Origin: Setaria digitata
Lineage: Eukaryota; Nematoda; Chromadorea; Rhabditida; Setariidae
Reading direction: 5' to 3'
DNA: 64,000 nucleotides
NCBI GenBank assembly: GCA_003640385.1
Contig: RCAB01000002.1
Location: 310,001 to 374,000 of the forward strand
The notes beneath the pieces were generated by a model that searched no databases, was not told the origin of the DNA, and worked only from the letters and a program-made list of their open reading frames with translations. Of the stretch, positions 13,098 through 23,684 are shown piece after piece; position 1 is the stretch's first letter, and each line of letters opens with the position of its first letter. The position numbers were made by a program, and so were the translations under genes.

Positions 13098-15634
13098 TCA
13101 TAAATTGAGCAAACTGTTGGGAGTGCGTTTCTCCGCTGCTTCCGTTAACGTCTCGTGAGGCATCCCTAGATATCCCCGGAGATGTGGAGAAATATCGACG
13201 CCAATCGGTGATCGTGGTAAAACATAGATACTTGCAGGTATTTTTTCAGGGGGTATAAAGGCTCCTCTGAAAAAAATTCCATATATAACTGGAAACTCGT
13301 CGGAAAACGACAAAAAACAAAATTAATGGGACGATACAAAACCAAGAAATTTAGTTGACTTACGATATCAATGACCGAAATAGCAAATATTTAAAGAAAC
13401 TACTAAAGCTTGGCTTTTTATCTATTTAGGCTTTTTCTGAATGTAAGATCCTTGTATTTTTAAATTTTCATCCCTCAAGTGGGACGCTGTTAACACTGCC
13501 TACTAAACAGTTGAATAACTTACCTAATGGATAACAACTGAAGACCATTCCAAGCTATCATTTCTGCATTATCGCAACAAAAGTAAGATGAAGGAGAATA
13601 AAGGTTATAACCAAGAGATATACATACTTCACGAAGCCTAGATAATATATATTTGTTCGAAGCAACACCACCAGAAACAAAAACTAATCGGTTATGACAA
13701 GGGATCTGTAATCATAAGCTAATCGATATTTAATTGCAAATTTTTGGAAAAGCAATGTAATACATTTTCAAATGAAATGAAGTTGCAGAGTGCTGGACAC
13801 CAGTCACGACAAGTAAATAAATTTGTGGGAATATAAATATTTGAAAAAACAATGACATCGAACATGACAAGTCCCACTTCATATCTGTTCATGTATGATG
13901 CACATTTTAAGTAAAATGATACCTTATCGGAACTGTTTAAATACTGCAAACAGCACTTCAGCTTCTCTTCCAAGTACCTGGCAACGGAATGCTGAAATCA
14001 CCGATGAATAATGAAGCTTCCAAGATTTATTTCTAAATGGGTGATTTCTCAACAGAAACAAAAGAAAAGCCTCAAACGATTTTAGGTATTATGAATAATA
14101 CCTGGACACTTGCACAGAAGTCAGGAATATCGATAATGGGTTGTCTTGAAATCATTACCAAATATGTAGCTTTTATCCACGAGAAGTTGAAATGTAAAGC
14201 CATTTTTGTGAATCTATTTATATCAATTGAATAACGTTTGCAGCCATCTGTAGATGCCCTATATACCATTTTCTTTCGTTTTTTCAGACAGGAAATGTTT
14301 TACAGTCAGATTTTTATTTGTTGAAGGATGAAATTCAGAAGATAGCAAATTAGCAGCTTTTAACACATACCTTGAGGCCATGATTTCCAAGGCTGCCCCT
14401 GGATGCATGTCAAGCAACTCTGGTTCCTTGAAGTTAAGCGCTCGACTAATTTTATCTATGCATTCGCCAGGACTGCCAGATGTACTCGTCAACAAAACTT
14501 CGAAATTATTTGGCCCGTTAGTTACAGCTATTATTGAATGTCCACCAGAAATGAGAACAGATACATAAGGATACGACACTTGTTTCGTTAAAGTTGCAAC
14601 TGTTGCATGAGCTTGCATGTGATGAACAGGAATAAGTGAAATGTAGCCTTTCCTAAACATGATTTATCATTGCAACAGATCTTATCAGGAAAAAAAAAAC
14701 AAGCATTAGAATAGTCTCAATACTCTTTAAACTGGGAAACACAAATCAAAGTACTTACAGTTTTCATTGCTCTCGGCTTTTAAAAACTCATGAAAACAAG
14801 CAAAAAAAAAAAAAAACCTTGCGAGAGAAACAGCTTTTTCAGCACCAACCCGAAGGCATATAGTTAAACCAGGTCGAGTTGTCACGGCTACGCCGTCCAG
14901 ATCACAAAGTCGCAAGCGACTTTCATCTAAGCACTCTTCAACAAACTGACTGATGAATGAGCGATGCTATAAATAATATGCATGACTCAAAAAACCAACT
15001 GATAACATTGTATTTACCTAATTTGCGTTAAACTTTTTTTTTGGTATCGTGTTGTCTACTAAAATGAAGGTCTTTCGAAATTTAAATTGTTTTTCTAATT
15101 TGGAACATGAAATAGTTTTTAAACTTCATAGTTTAAAATAACGCATACCAAAAAAAAAAAAGAAAAAATGATAGAGGAAAATCAGAACCTGATCAGCCGC
15201 TACAGCCGGACAAATTCCTCCAAGTCTTTTCTGTACAACCCGATTTGCATAGCGGCGCGAACTAAGAATCTTCCTGTTATTGTTCAAAATGCATACTGCC
15301 GTATCATCACAACTTACCTCAAATTTACTGTTAGAAACATGATAAAAGAAGCTGAAAATTGTACCAATGTGAAGAGATCACTAGAAACTGCAGTATAAAC
15401 AAATACACTGAATACTTAACAATCTTTCACAGCTTAACTTTTGGTCTCTACTTCCTAACTCAATTTTCGGATTAAAAATTTAAGTTCCAAATAGTACAAA
15501 TCAGTAAGAAAAAATTGCCTGGTTTCAATGCCCATAACAGTTACCACACCTCTGCAACTCATGGCACCAAAGTTCGATATTTTATGGTGTGACGAAATTA
15601 CTCTGCACACCACTCCGGCTAAGCCCCTGTTCAT
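13098..15634 (-). CDS. OSGEPL1: Mitochondrial tRNA N6-threonylcarbamoyladenosine synthase (OSGEPL1/Qri7/TsaD family)
   Basis: Exons 5' to 3' on the minus strand: 15634-15519, 15312-15189, 14966-14818, 14652-14371, 14258-14102, 13991-13923, 13705-13524, 13266-13098. These give 415 aa, matching human OSGEPL1 (414). Seen: GIETSCDDTAV near residue 40, DLDGVAVTTRPGL, the metal-binding HMQAH motif, SGGHS, the nucleotide-site segment FVSGGVASNKYI, CDNAEMIAWNG and the C-terminal SPIGVDIS. Known: this family transfers threonylcarbamoyl to A37 of ANN-decoding tRNAs in mitochondria. The short basic N-terminus (MNRGLAGVVCRVISS) would fit a targeting peptide. Odd points: intron 1 needs a GC donor (CAG/GCAATT), and the usual FSFTGLK segment is degenerate (FNFSWIKATY). 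An acceptor-like TTTCAG sits 3 bases before the ATG. Confidence 0.93.
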
Positions 15635-16214
15635 ATCCTGAAATATTTGTTGAATATTAGAAGTTTACTGAGCTACATCACAAAATTGGGCACCAAATAC
15701 ATCTTCGGGAACTACCATTAGGCGTAACCATTCGATGAATCTAACACATTGCTACTTTACGAATACAATTTAACAACAACAACCTGACCTTGCCAGCAGG
15801 TCACGTCCACTCCACACCCTCCTTCTCACGTTGAAAAGTTGCCAGATTACTCTGAATGTCTGACAAAAATCGGTGATATTATAAATGTACTATTCACATC
15901 TTTATTGTCTACACTTTTTACGTGCTGTTTCGTATTTGTCTTTTGTCTAAATCAACGCACTTCGTTCAGTATTTTTGTGTGACATCTACTTTTAGCTGGA
16001 GTTTTTATATCTGCTTCGCACTGTCTCATTATTCCTTTTGATCCTGGGTTCTCTGTAGGCTATGAAGTGCTTTTTCAACACCCGTCCTATATAACTGAGC
16101 AAGCGTCAGTTTATATCAATTTGAAATGGTTTAAGGAGCGTGCGTGCCTGCGTTGCGGCTTTAGTATTGTTTGGAAGTGTTGTGTTGCAGATACGTTGAG
16201 TCAGCTCGGCAAAA
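15635..16214. promoter_or_regulatory. divergent intergenic region OSGEPL1 / SR protein gene
   Basis: The 580 bases between the two start codons must hold the 5' regions of both divergently transcribed genes, possibly a shared promoter. A GTTGCAG acceptor-like site ends at about 16188, 27 bases before the SR start codon, and could be its trans-splice site. No coding segment is supported here. Confidence 0.5.
15638..15645 (-). promoter_or_regulatory. candidate SL trans-splice acceptor of OSGEPL1
   Basis: On the minus strand ATATTTCAG precedes GAT-ATG, leaving a 3-base 5' UTR. This is the arrangement expected of a trans-spliced nematode mRNA. A cis intron from an unseen upstream exon is the alternative. 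Confidence 0.55.
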
Positions 16215-18668
16215 ATGAGCAATATGAGCGCACGTGTCTACGTGGGGCGACTATCGTATAGAGCGTCCGAACGTGACATCGAGCATTTCTTCCGTGGCTA
16301 CGGACGCATACGTGATATCGTGCTAAAGAACGGTTTTGGCTTTGTGGTAAGCGATTTACGCGGAACGCTTAATCTTGTTGTTCGTTGTTTCTACAAGATG
16401 TACGCTTGTCAGTGTCTAAGTTTGTGTGTATTCGATTTCAATTTTGAATTCCTGAATGCACGGACCCGAAAAATTCATTGCCGGGAGTGATTTCGGAAGA
16501 GCTTTCGTGCCGCACAAAAGTTCGCTCTACAGATGTGCTCGTAGTTCACTTGGCACTATATCTATTTTAATTGCTCTTACGGATATAATATATTAAGAAC
16601 CGGTTCGTCAGCTAATGCAGTTATCTGTAGAGTATTTTCCTTCAGAAATGAGAGAAGAGGACTGTCTTGAAGAACTTTGAGCTTCCTTTTTTTCTTTAGG
16701 AATTCGATGACCCACGAGATGCAGATGATGCAGTATATGAATTAAATGGAAAGGAATTGTGTGGTGAACGTGTGATCCTGGAATTTTCACGCCGTGGACC
16801 GCGAAGCCGTATGGGATTTGGCGGCTTTGATCGATTCCCTCCTCCAAGACGTGAATCAAGGTTGGTGTTGCATGTTATATCAGTTCCTGATATCTCAAGC
16901 TGAGACATTTTTCAGTTCTAGAATTCGGCGTTTTCAGATATGGTCCACCACAACAGACACGATATCGATTGATTGTTGAAAACCTTTCGTCTCGTTGTTC
17001 GTGGCAGGTGAGATAACGTGATGTTGGGACGTGTTTGCGATCACCTGATGCATACGTCGTTGTTTGAGGGCGGTGTGCATGTAAAGGGAAAGAGGTACAT
17101 ACCACACACTCGCGGCGAAACCTGGTAATCACCCAATGGATGAGTGGAGAAAATAGCCATATTTTAGCTCCTTGGTGACACTTTGTTCGAGGTGTTGCAG
17201 ATTTGTGCAAGAATAGAAATCGGAAAATATTTAGTTTTTTAGCTTTTTTTTTGTTTCATCGAACGCGCATTGTTTGGATAGCCTTATGAAGCGCGTTCGA
17301 TGACCACTTAATTCTCTTCATGAAGATAAGGCCGAAGTGAAGGCACCAAATTGGCCAGGAGGTAGTCGCGAGCTGGTGCAGCTCAAAATGGTTTATCGTT
17401 GGTGCGTAGGCGTCTTGTTATTGGTGCGTTCGGGCCCGGGCTCGTGGTTCGGTGCTTGTTTCGTTTCGTTCTGATGTCGCAGGTTGAGGCTAGTGGTGGT
17501 GTACTGCCGCATCGTGAGGGCCACATCAGAACATGATCTGGTCAGTTCTCTAAAAATAAATTCGATATTTCGTATCGCAGAAACAAAAAGGTGTTTGACA
17601 TTATTCAGGATAAGCTTACTGGATGGTAGTTTTTTCTTTTCTCTTCTTCTTCTTTCTTTTTTTTTCTTTTTTTTTTTTTTTTTTTTGATTCACGCGTAGC
17701 AAAGCTATTGTTGAAAGATTCCTTCAGAATATCATCTTTTCACCTTACCTTGCTGTCCGGTTTGGTATCAAGAATATGATTAGAAAGATTAACTGCTACG
17801 GCAGAAAGGCCATGAGATGGTGTGTAAAAAGTAACGCTATTGGTCGAAACACTTTATTATTTAGAATGGTGGTTGACATTTCTTTTACATTGTATATTTA
17901 AAAGCAAGTGTGTGGTTCGTTTCCTGTTTCTCTTTGATTTTGATATTAAGTGGTAATGATATTGTTTTGCAGGACCTTAAAGATATTATGCGAACCGCGG
18001 GTGAAGTAACCTTTGCAGACGCGCATAAACAGCATCCGAATGAGGGGTGAGGTCTTGCTTTCATGCATTATCAGGATTTTTTTTTCTGTCTGGTCTTATA
18101 ACTCTTGTCTTTTTTAACTGAATGTTTTGTTTAGAATTGTGTGCTTTTTAACGAGAGAAGATCTCGAGAGGGCGCTTGACAAACTGCAAGGAAAGGAAGT
18201 AAATGGTCGCAAGTTGAAACTAATTGATGATTCGGAAAGACGAGATAGTCGAAGGTAAAGGCATATTAACGTGATTTAACTTACTTCTGTATTTTGCATT
18301 TTCTTCAGAAAGTTATAAGCAATACTTGGCAATTTATAATTAAGTAATGCTTCAGTCGGTCTCGCTCTCATCACCGATCGCATTCTCGTTCACGCAGCTC
18401 ACGTAGTCGTTCGTCACGTTCACGGACTGGTTCGAAATCTCGTTCTCCTACACCAAAGAAGGATGGGGAAGGTTCAAAATCGCGTAGCCGTTCTGGAAGC
18501 GCTCGTTCTCGTTCACATCCACCGGAAAGAAATGGATCTCGAAGTGGCGCAGTAGTTACCGAAAATGGTGGTGGAGGTGCTGAGAATAGTACTCCTGTTG
18601 TTCCTGAGAACAATGATGAACCTATGAAAGATGCAAGTCCAGTCCCCAATAATAATGATTATAACTGA
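16215..18668 (+). CDS. rsp-1/rsp-2: SR splicing factor (RSP-1/RSP-2, SRSF4/5/6 group)
   Basis: Exons 16215-16346, 16700-16860, 16938-17007, 17973-18046, 18135-18254, 18356-18668, giving 289 aa. RRM1 shows RNP2 VYVGRL and RNP1 NGFGFVEF, with HFFRGYG and [11 protein letters not shown]. The second RRM is the pseudo-RRM type with SWQDLKD across the exon 3/4 junction. The C-terminus is an Arg-Ser rich tail ([20 protein letters not shown]), ending in an acidic, Asn-rich stretch instead of continuous RS repeats. Known: such SR proteins bind exonic enhancers and recruit the spliceosome in the nucleus, and their own transcripts are commonly regulated by splicing into NMD targets. Intron 3 (965 bases) is far longer than the others, less AT-rich and contains a candidate poison exon. 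Which of the two C. elegans paralogues this matches best cannot be settled by eye. Confidence 0.93.
17256..17303 (+). promoter_or_regulatory. perfect 13-bp inverted repeat (hairpin) in SR gene intron 3
   Basis: TCATCGAACGCGC at 17256-17268 and its exact reverse complement at 17291-17303 flank a 22-base loop. The arms are GC-richer than the surroundings, so a stable RNA stem is plausible. It lies upstream of the candidate poison exon. Confidence 0.75.
17483..17540 (+). other. candidate poison cassette exon in SR gene intron 3
   Basis: The 58-base segment is preceded by GATGTCGCAG and followed by GTCAGT, so it has good acceptor and donor sites. Joined after exon 3 (phase 0), it reads 17 codons and then TGA at 17534-17536. 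At 58 bases, not a multiple of three, it would also shift the downstream frame. Skipping it gives the full SR protein. Known: many SR genes, including nematode ones, autoregulate through such exons and NMD. That this segment does so is inference. Confidence 0.55.
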
Positions 18669-19574
18669 ACATTTTTTTCGATTTTATTATATGTTTAAAT
18701 TTGCGCTGAAATCATATTAACAGGTTTATTTTCAATTCCATTAAAATTTCTGAATTTCGGTTGCTGAGTTTTCATATATAGTAGTAACTCCTGAATTTTT
18801 TTTTACAGAGCTTGGCTCCAATAAATTTTATTATTTAAATCCCCAGCATAACATATCATATAGATTTTTGGAAGTTTAACATCTAGATGCATCTTGAAAG
18901 TGCGTAGTTGAGTGACCTGATACACCAAGCAATCATCTTTGCTGATATTTCTGAATTTGCGATCTCATTTTCTAGTAATGAATTACTTTTCTGTAACTTA
19001 CCGTTGCAGTTGCCCTTCTTGAATTTTGTAAGGTGTTTAAAGTAAGCGTAGCACATCTCATAGTGATATCCAAAATTACTGCAGTTTATTTACCTTTTGA
19101 GGTTATTAGTTGTGGTCGTTGCTTTCAGTGGTTTAGAAGCAGAATAGTTGTATTAGTATGTTTTGTAACACCAACATATAAGCTGTGCATTTCCGTGGAA
19201 GGTATTTCTCCGAGTTATGGAAAGACTTCAGCATTGACCTTGCGGCATCGTAATTTTTTTGTATTATTGCATTGTTGACTTCTATAAATTTAGGGATTAA
19301 AAAATGATGCATCCTTCGCTACTCTTGTTTTTTAACTCCTTCATATTTTTATGTTAAAAATAAAATGATCAGAGAAATTTGCATCACAAGCATTGTTGTT
19401 GTATCTTATTTGCGAAATATGCAAGGCAGTAAGCTTGAATAAGCATCTGATGTTTGAAATTGATGCAAATTATGTTTAGGCATATAGACAGAACAGACGT
19501 GTGATACGGTACATTGCTATTTTTTTAGTCGCACTAGAGTGGTTGTTGGAAGAAGTTTAGACTGAGATAATTTA
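18669..19574. other. SR gene 3' UTR and intergenic region
   Basis: Between the SR stop and the kinase start on the same strand. It contains the AATAAA at 18820. A short open frame at 19033-19278 has no family match. A TTTAG acceptor-like site ends at about 19560, 14 bases before the kinase ATG. Confidence 0.5.
18820..18825 (+). terminator. poly-A signal AATAAA of the SR gene
   Basis: AATAAA begins 152 bases after the SR stop codon, within AT-rich sequence. This is a reasonable cleavage and polyadenylation signal. Confidence 0.5.
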
Positions 19575-22500
19575 ATGGGGGATGAAGATGAAATACCAGA
19601 TTTCAGGCCTGGCAAGGTTCGTTGATTCAAGGGTCCCTCCTCTTCTTCGATATTTTGTGATTTTAAGAGTAGAGCTCAGGGCTAGTCCCAGAATCAGATT
19701 TTTATAACGGAGATTGCAGCCCTTGTACGGTCAGATTTAAAACACATTTGAGAGTTTTCCCCTTCAAATTTCAATACATTACCAACCCAAAAGTTGTGGG
19801 TTGTTCTTATCTTTGCAAGTTATACCGCACTGAACAGGAAATCCAAGACTTATTGAGGGGAAACCCTCATATAGCACTGCACATCTTTGAAATAAGATTC
19901 TTTTCATACATCACTGTCGAAGTTAGGTTATACATGGACAGTGGAAAGTAACGGAAAAAATCGGAGCAGGCGGTTGTGGTGCTGTTTATGAAGTTATTCA
20001 TGTTAAGCGGAAGAATTTCACGGCAGCTCTGAAAGTAATTTGTCTTTTCGAGTACAGCTCATGACTAAGAAAAAAATCCGAAAAGTGAAGCAGCAGAATT
20101 TCATTGAAATAGCGAAGTGCGATAATAACGATAATATTTTTAATTGACTCAGACCTTTAAGGTGGAATCAACAGCCTTACCAGATGGAGGTGTATTGAAA
20201 TTGGAAGCTTATGTACTGGGGAAATTGAGTACAGCTTCAAAACATACCATTCGTCTGTTACACTCTGGAAAAAGACCTAAATATAGGTTGCTTTCAACTT
20301 AAAAGATAACCAATTGTCCCACTGTCTAACTGTTGGAATAACAAATAGTTGTTTCAGAAAACAGAAACAATTGACATACCTGTTACTACTAGATATCAGC
20401 ATATGTACTTTCACATACGTTGCCAGAAAGATTTGTAGAATTAGCTAAAGGCCTAGAAATATTCTTACATCGCTAGTTAATAGGATTTACGGTTGTCAAA
20501 TAAGCATTTAATAGAAAAATGAACAGTCTATTATTTGTCGGTATCGCAATTAAGATGTTAATCATTTATTGTTTTTAAATCGCGTCGCTTACGACCATCT
20601 ATTGGGTGTTTGTTTTCTGTATTAGATCTCATGAAAGAATTCGGGGAACCGGGAGCATTTAATAAAAATCATGAAAGCTTACAGACTTACGTCGCTTTGG
20701 CTCTCTCATAAAACATTGCTTGAGTTAAACTTAAAATATGAGGACTGCTCTCGTTTCAATTAGCTGCTAGAAAAAAATGAACTATTTTCTAAAAAAACCA
20801 AAAATAAACTAAAAAAGCTGTGCATGTGATTTAAGCAGGAATTTCAGTTTAATTAAAGAATATTCTTTATACTGCAAATGAATTTATCATCTTTGATGTA
20901 AATATTCATAAATATCGGTAGTTTCAGTATTCTTTTTTTCAGTCTGATTTTTGTTAGCCAGGCTGCGATGACTCCAACACTTTCGTCATTTACACTTTTG
21001 GCGTTAGACTATTTTTGGGACTTAGTAATTCCATTATTTGATATGGCTAATTATATTTCAAACCTTTTAAGCGCTGAGCAAATACTTCATGAAAGGGAAG
21101 ACAATCATTTAGCATGGTAGTTAAGCGCAGCTTGCAACAATCATTGAACTTTGCAGTCTTTCTCCATGATGGTTTTAACTTATTGCGAATCTTCAGGAAC
21201 TCATTCTCTGCGCAGACAGTGAAACTGAGCACAAAAAATGAGTCACAGATCTTATGATCTTAATCAAAAATTCTTAATTCGTTAATCAAAACAATTCTTG
21301 CAAAAATTCATTTTTTCTTTCTTTTCTTTTCGAACTTCCGCCATCTCGGACATTCGAGAGCACGCAACGAGATCCGTAGAAACAAAAATTTATACAAATA
21401 TAATTCGTGACTTGCAAGACAAAAAGTTTACAGTTTCATTGTGATGACACTGTGTGGTCCAGATTTGATGTTTCTGAGGAAAATGAAAGGTATCAACAAG
21501 ATAAGACGAGATGATGATCATTTTTCATTCGAAACAACTTTGCGGATCGCAGTACACTGCTTGTTCGCCATTAAATTGGTTATTCACTTGAGACTTTCAT
21601 AGGTCAGCTAAAAATGCCATTTCAGACTAATTCGCTGCTTTTAGCTTCATGAAATTGGCTTCGTGCATCGAGATGTCAAGCCAGGTAATATGGTAATCGG
21701 TATTAATGGACGTGATTGCAGAACCATATTTATGATCGATTATGGTAATCCATAGTTTATTTGTTTCAAATACAAAAAAAAGAAATGAAGTTAAAGTTTG
21801 GAAACTTCTCAATCAAAGGTATGGTGAGATCGTTTGTCCTGGAGGATTCTAATAAAAAGGTTGCGCTACGGAAGCCAAGAAAACGAGTGCTGTTACGGGG
21901 AACACTGCGGTATTGTTCGCCGAATGTGCATCGACGTATGGAGCAAGTTAGTTATATGAATAATTCGACCCGACTTTCGCCATACTTTCACTTCTACGTC
22001 CATTTTTTTAAATACTTCCTTTCAGTAGTAAGTTTGCATGAATAAACTTGTGCAGTCCACTTGTTCGTATGCTATGAATGAAATTATTTTCAGGGTAGAA
22101 ATGACGATTTGTTGTCTTTGCTTTACATGCTCATCGAGCTATGTTCTGGCTTGCCATGGAATTCGATTAAGGATGAAAAGGTGCTGCTAAAAATGAAGGA
22201 AAGCATTGCAGCAGATAAACTTTTTAAGGTAATAAAGTGGAGCAGATGTTCCATTTCCTATTTAGAGCTTCACAAACATTAAGAAATTTTTTCTAAAAAA
22301 GGTGATGAAGAAATCAAGGAAGAGATAGCAACATAATTTAAAGCCCAAAATCTATGATATAAACAAAGTTTTCCAAATGTTATGTCGCTAATTACCGTGG
22401 TAGTTTTAGTAAAATTATTTACAGAAAACTCCAACTGAATTTACACCGATTTATGATCACTTAATGACACTGGAATACAAAGACCGGCCAGACTATAAGT

Positions 22501-23684
22501 TTATATATGATCAGGTTAATTTTTTGGTTCCCATTTTACTAACTGAATTAGAAATGAGTGAGAAATCCATTGTCTATTAGCGTTTCTGAAGGATTTTTCA
22601 TTCCTGTGCTTTTTGCAAAGAAGCCTGAAGGCGAAATGAATTCAGTGCAATGAATTGAAGAATTTTCGAACTCTAAGTTCAAAATTCAAGTTTGGAATAT
22701 TTTACTGGAAATTTTCGCTTCCTGAAGACTAGATAAGACGTATGAATTGTGAATATAACCATTTCCAGTTTATGAAAGGTATTCGACGATTAGGGACTCA
22801 TTTTTCGGATGCATATGACTGGGAAGATGAGAAAGATATTCAGGAAGCAAAGCAGTTGCAGACTGCTTTGTCATGTCATGAAGAAGATAAAAGGAGGAAA
22901 GATAACAAAAGAACAGTGGAGCAAAAGAAGGACTTAAGTGGTAATTGTTAGTCAAAAGCAATTAACACTGTAAAGAAAATAATGCTGATAACGACATTTT
23001 CATAGTGTCAAAATGGGTCCGGTCACTGCTGTATTCAGTGTTTGATTAAAGATGGAGGAAGAAAAGGATTTTAACGAAATCAGTTCTATAGATTTTTAGT
23101 TTTTGAAGTATTGAAGTTTGAGTTGTCCATCTTTTCTGCAGATCCGTATTATCTCGATTTCCGATATTATCCGACAACCAATCCAAAACGTTTTGAAGAA
23201 AAGTTAATGCCGGTATGAGCTTCAATATTTTAAGGAATTCGTTACTTTGATATGCTCGCATTTATTACATGGCTGCCAATAAAAGTACCAAATATACCGG
23301 ATCGCAGGCTATGAGAACAAATGTGAACAAGAAACATATGATAATATTAGCTAGCTTATTTTGGTTAAAACTTATTTTGATTAAAAATAGGATGAAGTGA
23401 ATGAATTGGAGAAGGCTATTAGGTTACACGGCAGTTGACATTAGAAAGGGCGAAATTTTCTACTCAGTTATGTGTATACATAGTACCTTACTACAAGTCA
23501 AATGATTACACACCTAAACTTTGGTAGCTGAACCGCGAATATCTTTCAAATATCTTTAATGATGTAATGTGGGGATGTCAGTGTTTGTGCCAATCGTCGG
23601 TAAAATTGACTATTGCTTGTAAAATTCCTGAATTTCAAAAGTGTTCCAGATGGTAGTCAGTTACAATATCGTCCATTAGGGTGA
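19575..23684 (+). CDS. Nematode TTBK-like (CK1 group) protein kinase
   Basis: Exons 19575-19616, 19942-20034, 20162-20286 (or from 20153), 21434-21578, 21645-21744, 21819-21946, 22094-22228, 22425-22514, 22769-22940, 23142-23212, 23391-23433, 23650-23684, about 392 aa. Seen: GAGGCGAVY glycine loop, AALK lysine, GGVLKLEAYVL helix C, VMTL hinge, HRDVKPGN catalytic loop, IDYG in place of DFG, LRGTLRYCSPNVH activation segment, DDLLSLLYMLIELCSGLPW, RPDY and the late SDAYDWE. These match the expanded nematode tau-tubulin-kinase-like family of the CK1 group, often sperm-enriched in C. elegans. Catalytic residues are present, so activity is likely; the substrate is unknown. If the last donor is not used, translation stops at TAG 22949-22951 with a shorter tail. 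The three tail exons agree in phase but match no family I know. Confidence 0.85.

Noticed and set aside
14380..14568. 62-codon plus-strand open frame
   Set aside because: It is the antisense shadow of the best-conserved OSGEPL1 exon (14652-14371), which carries the HMQAH and SGGHS motifs.
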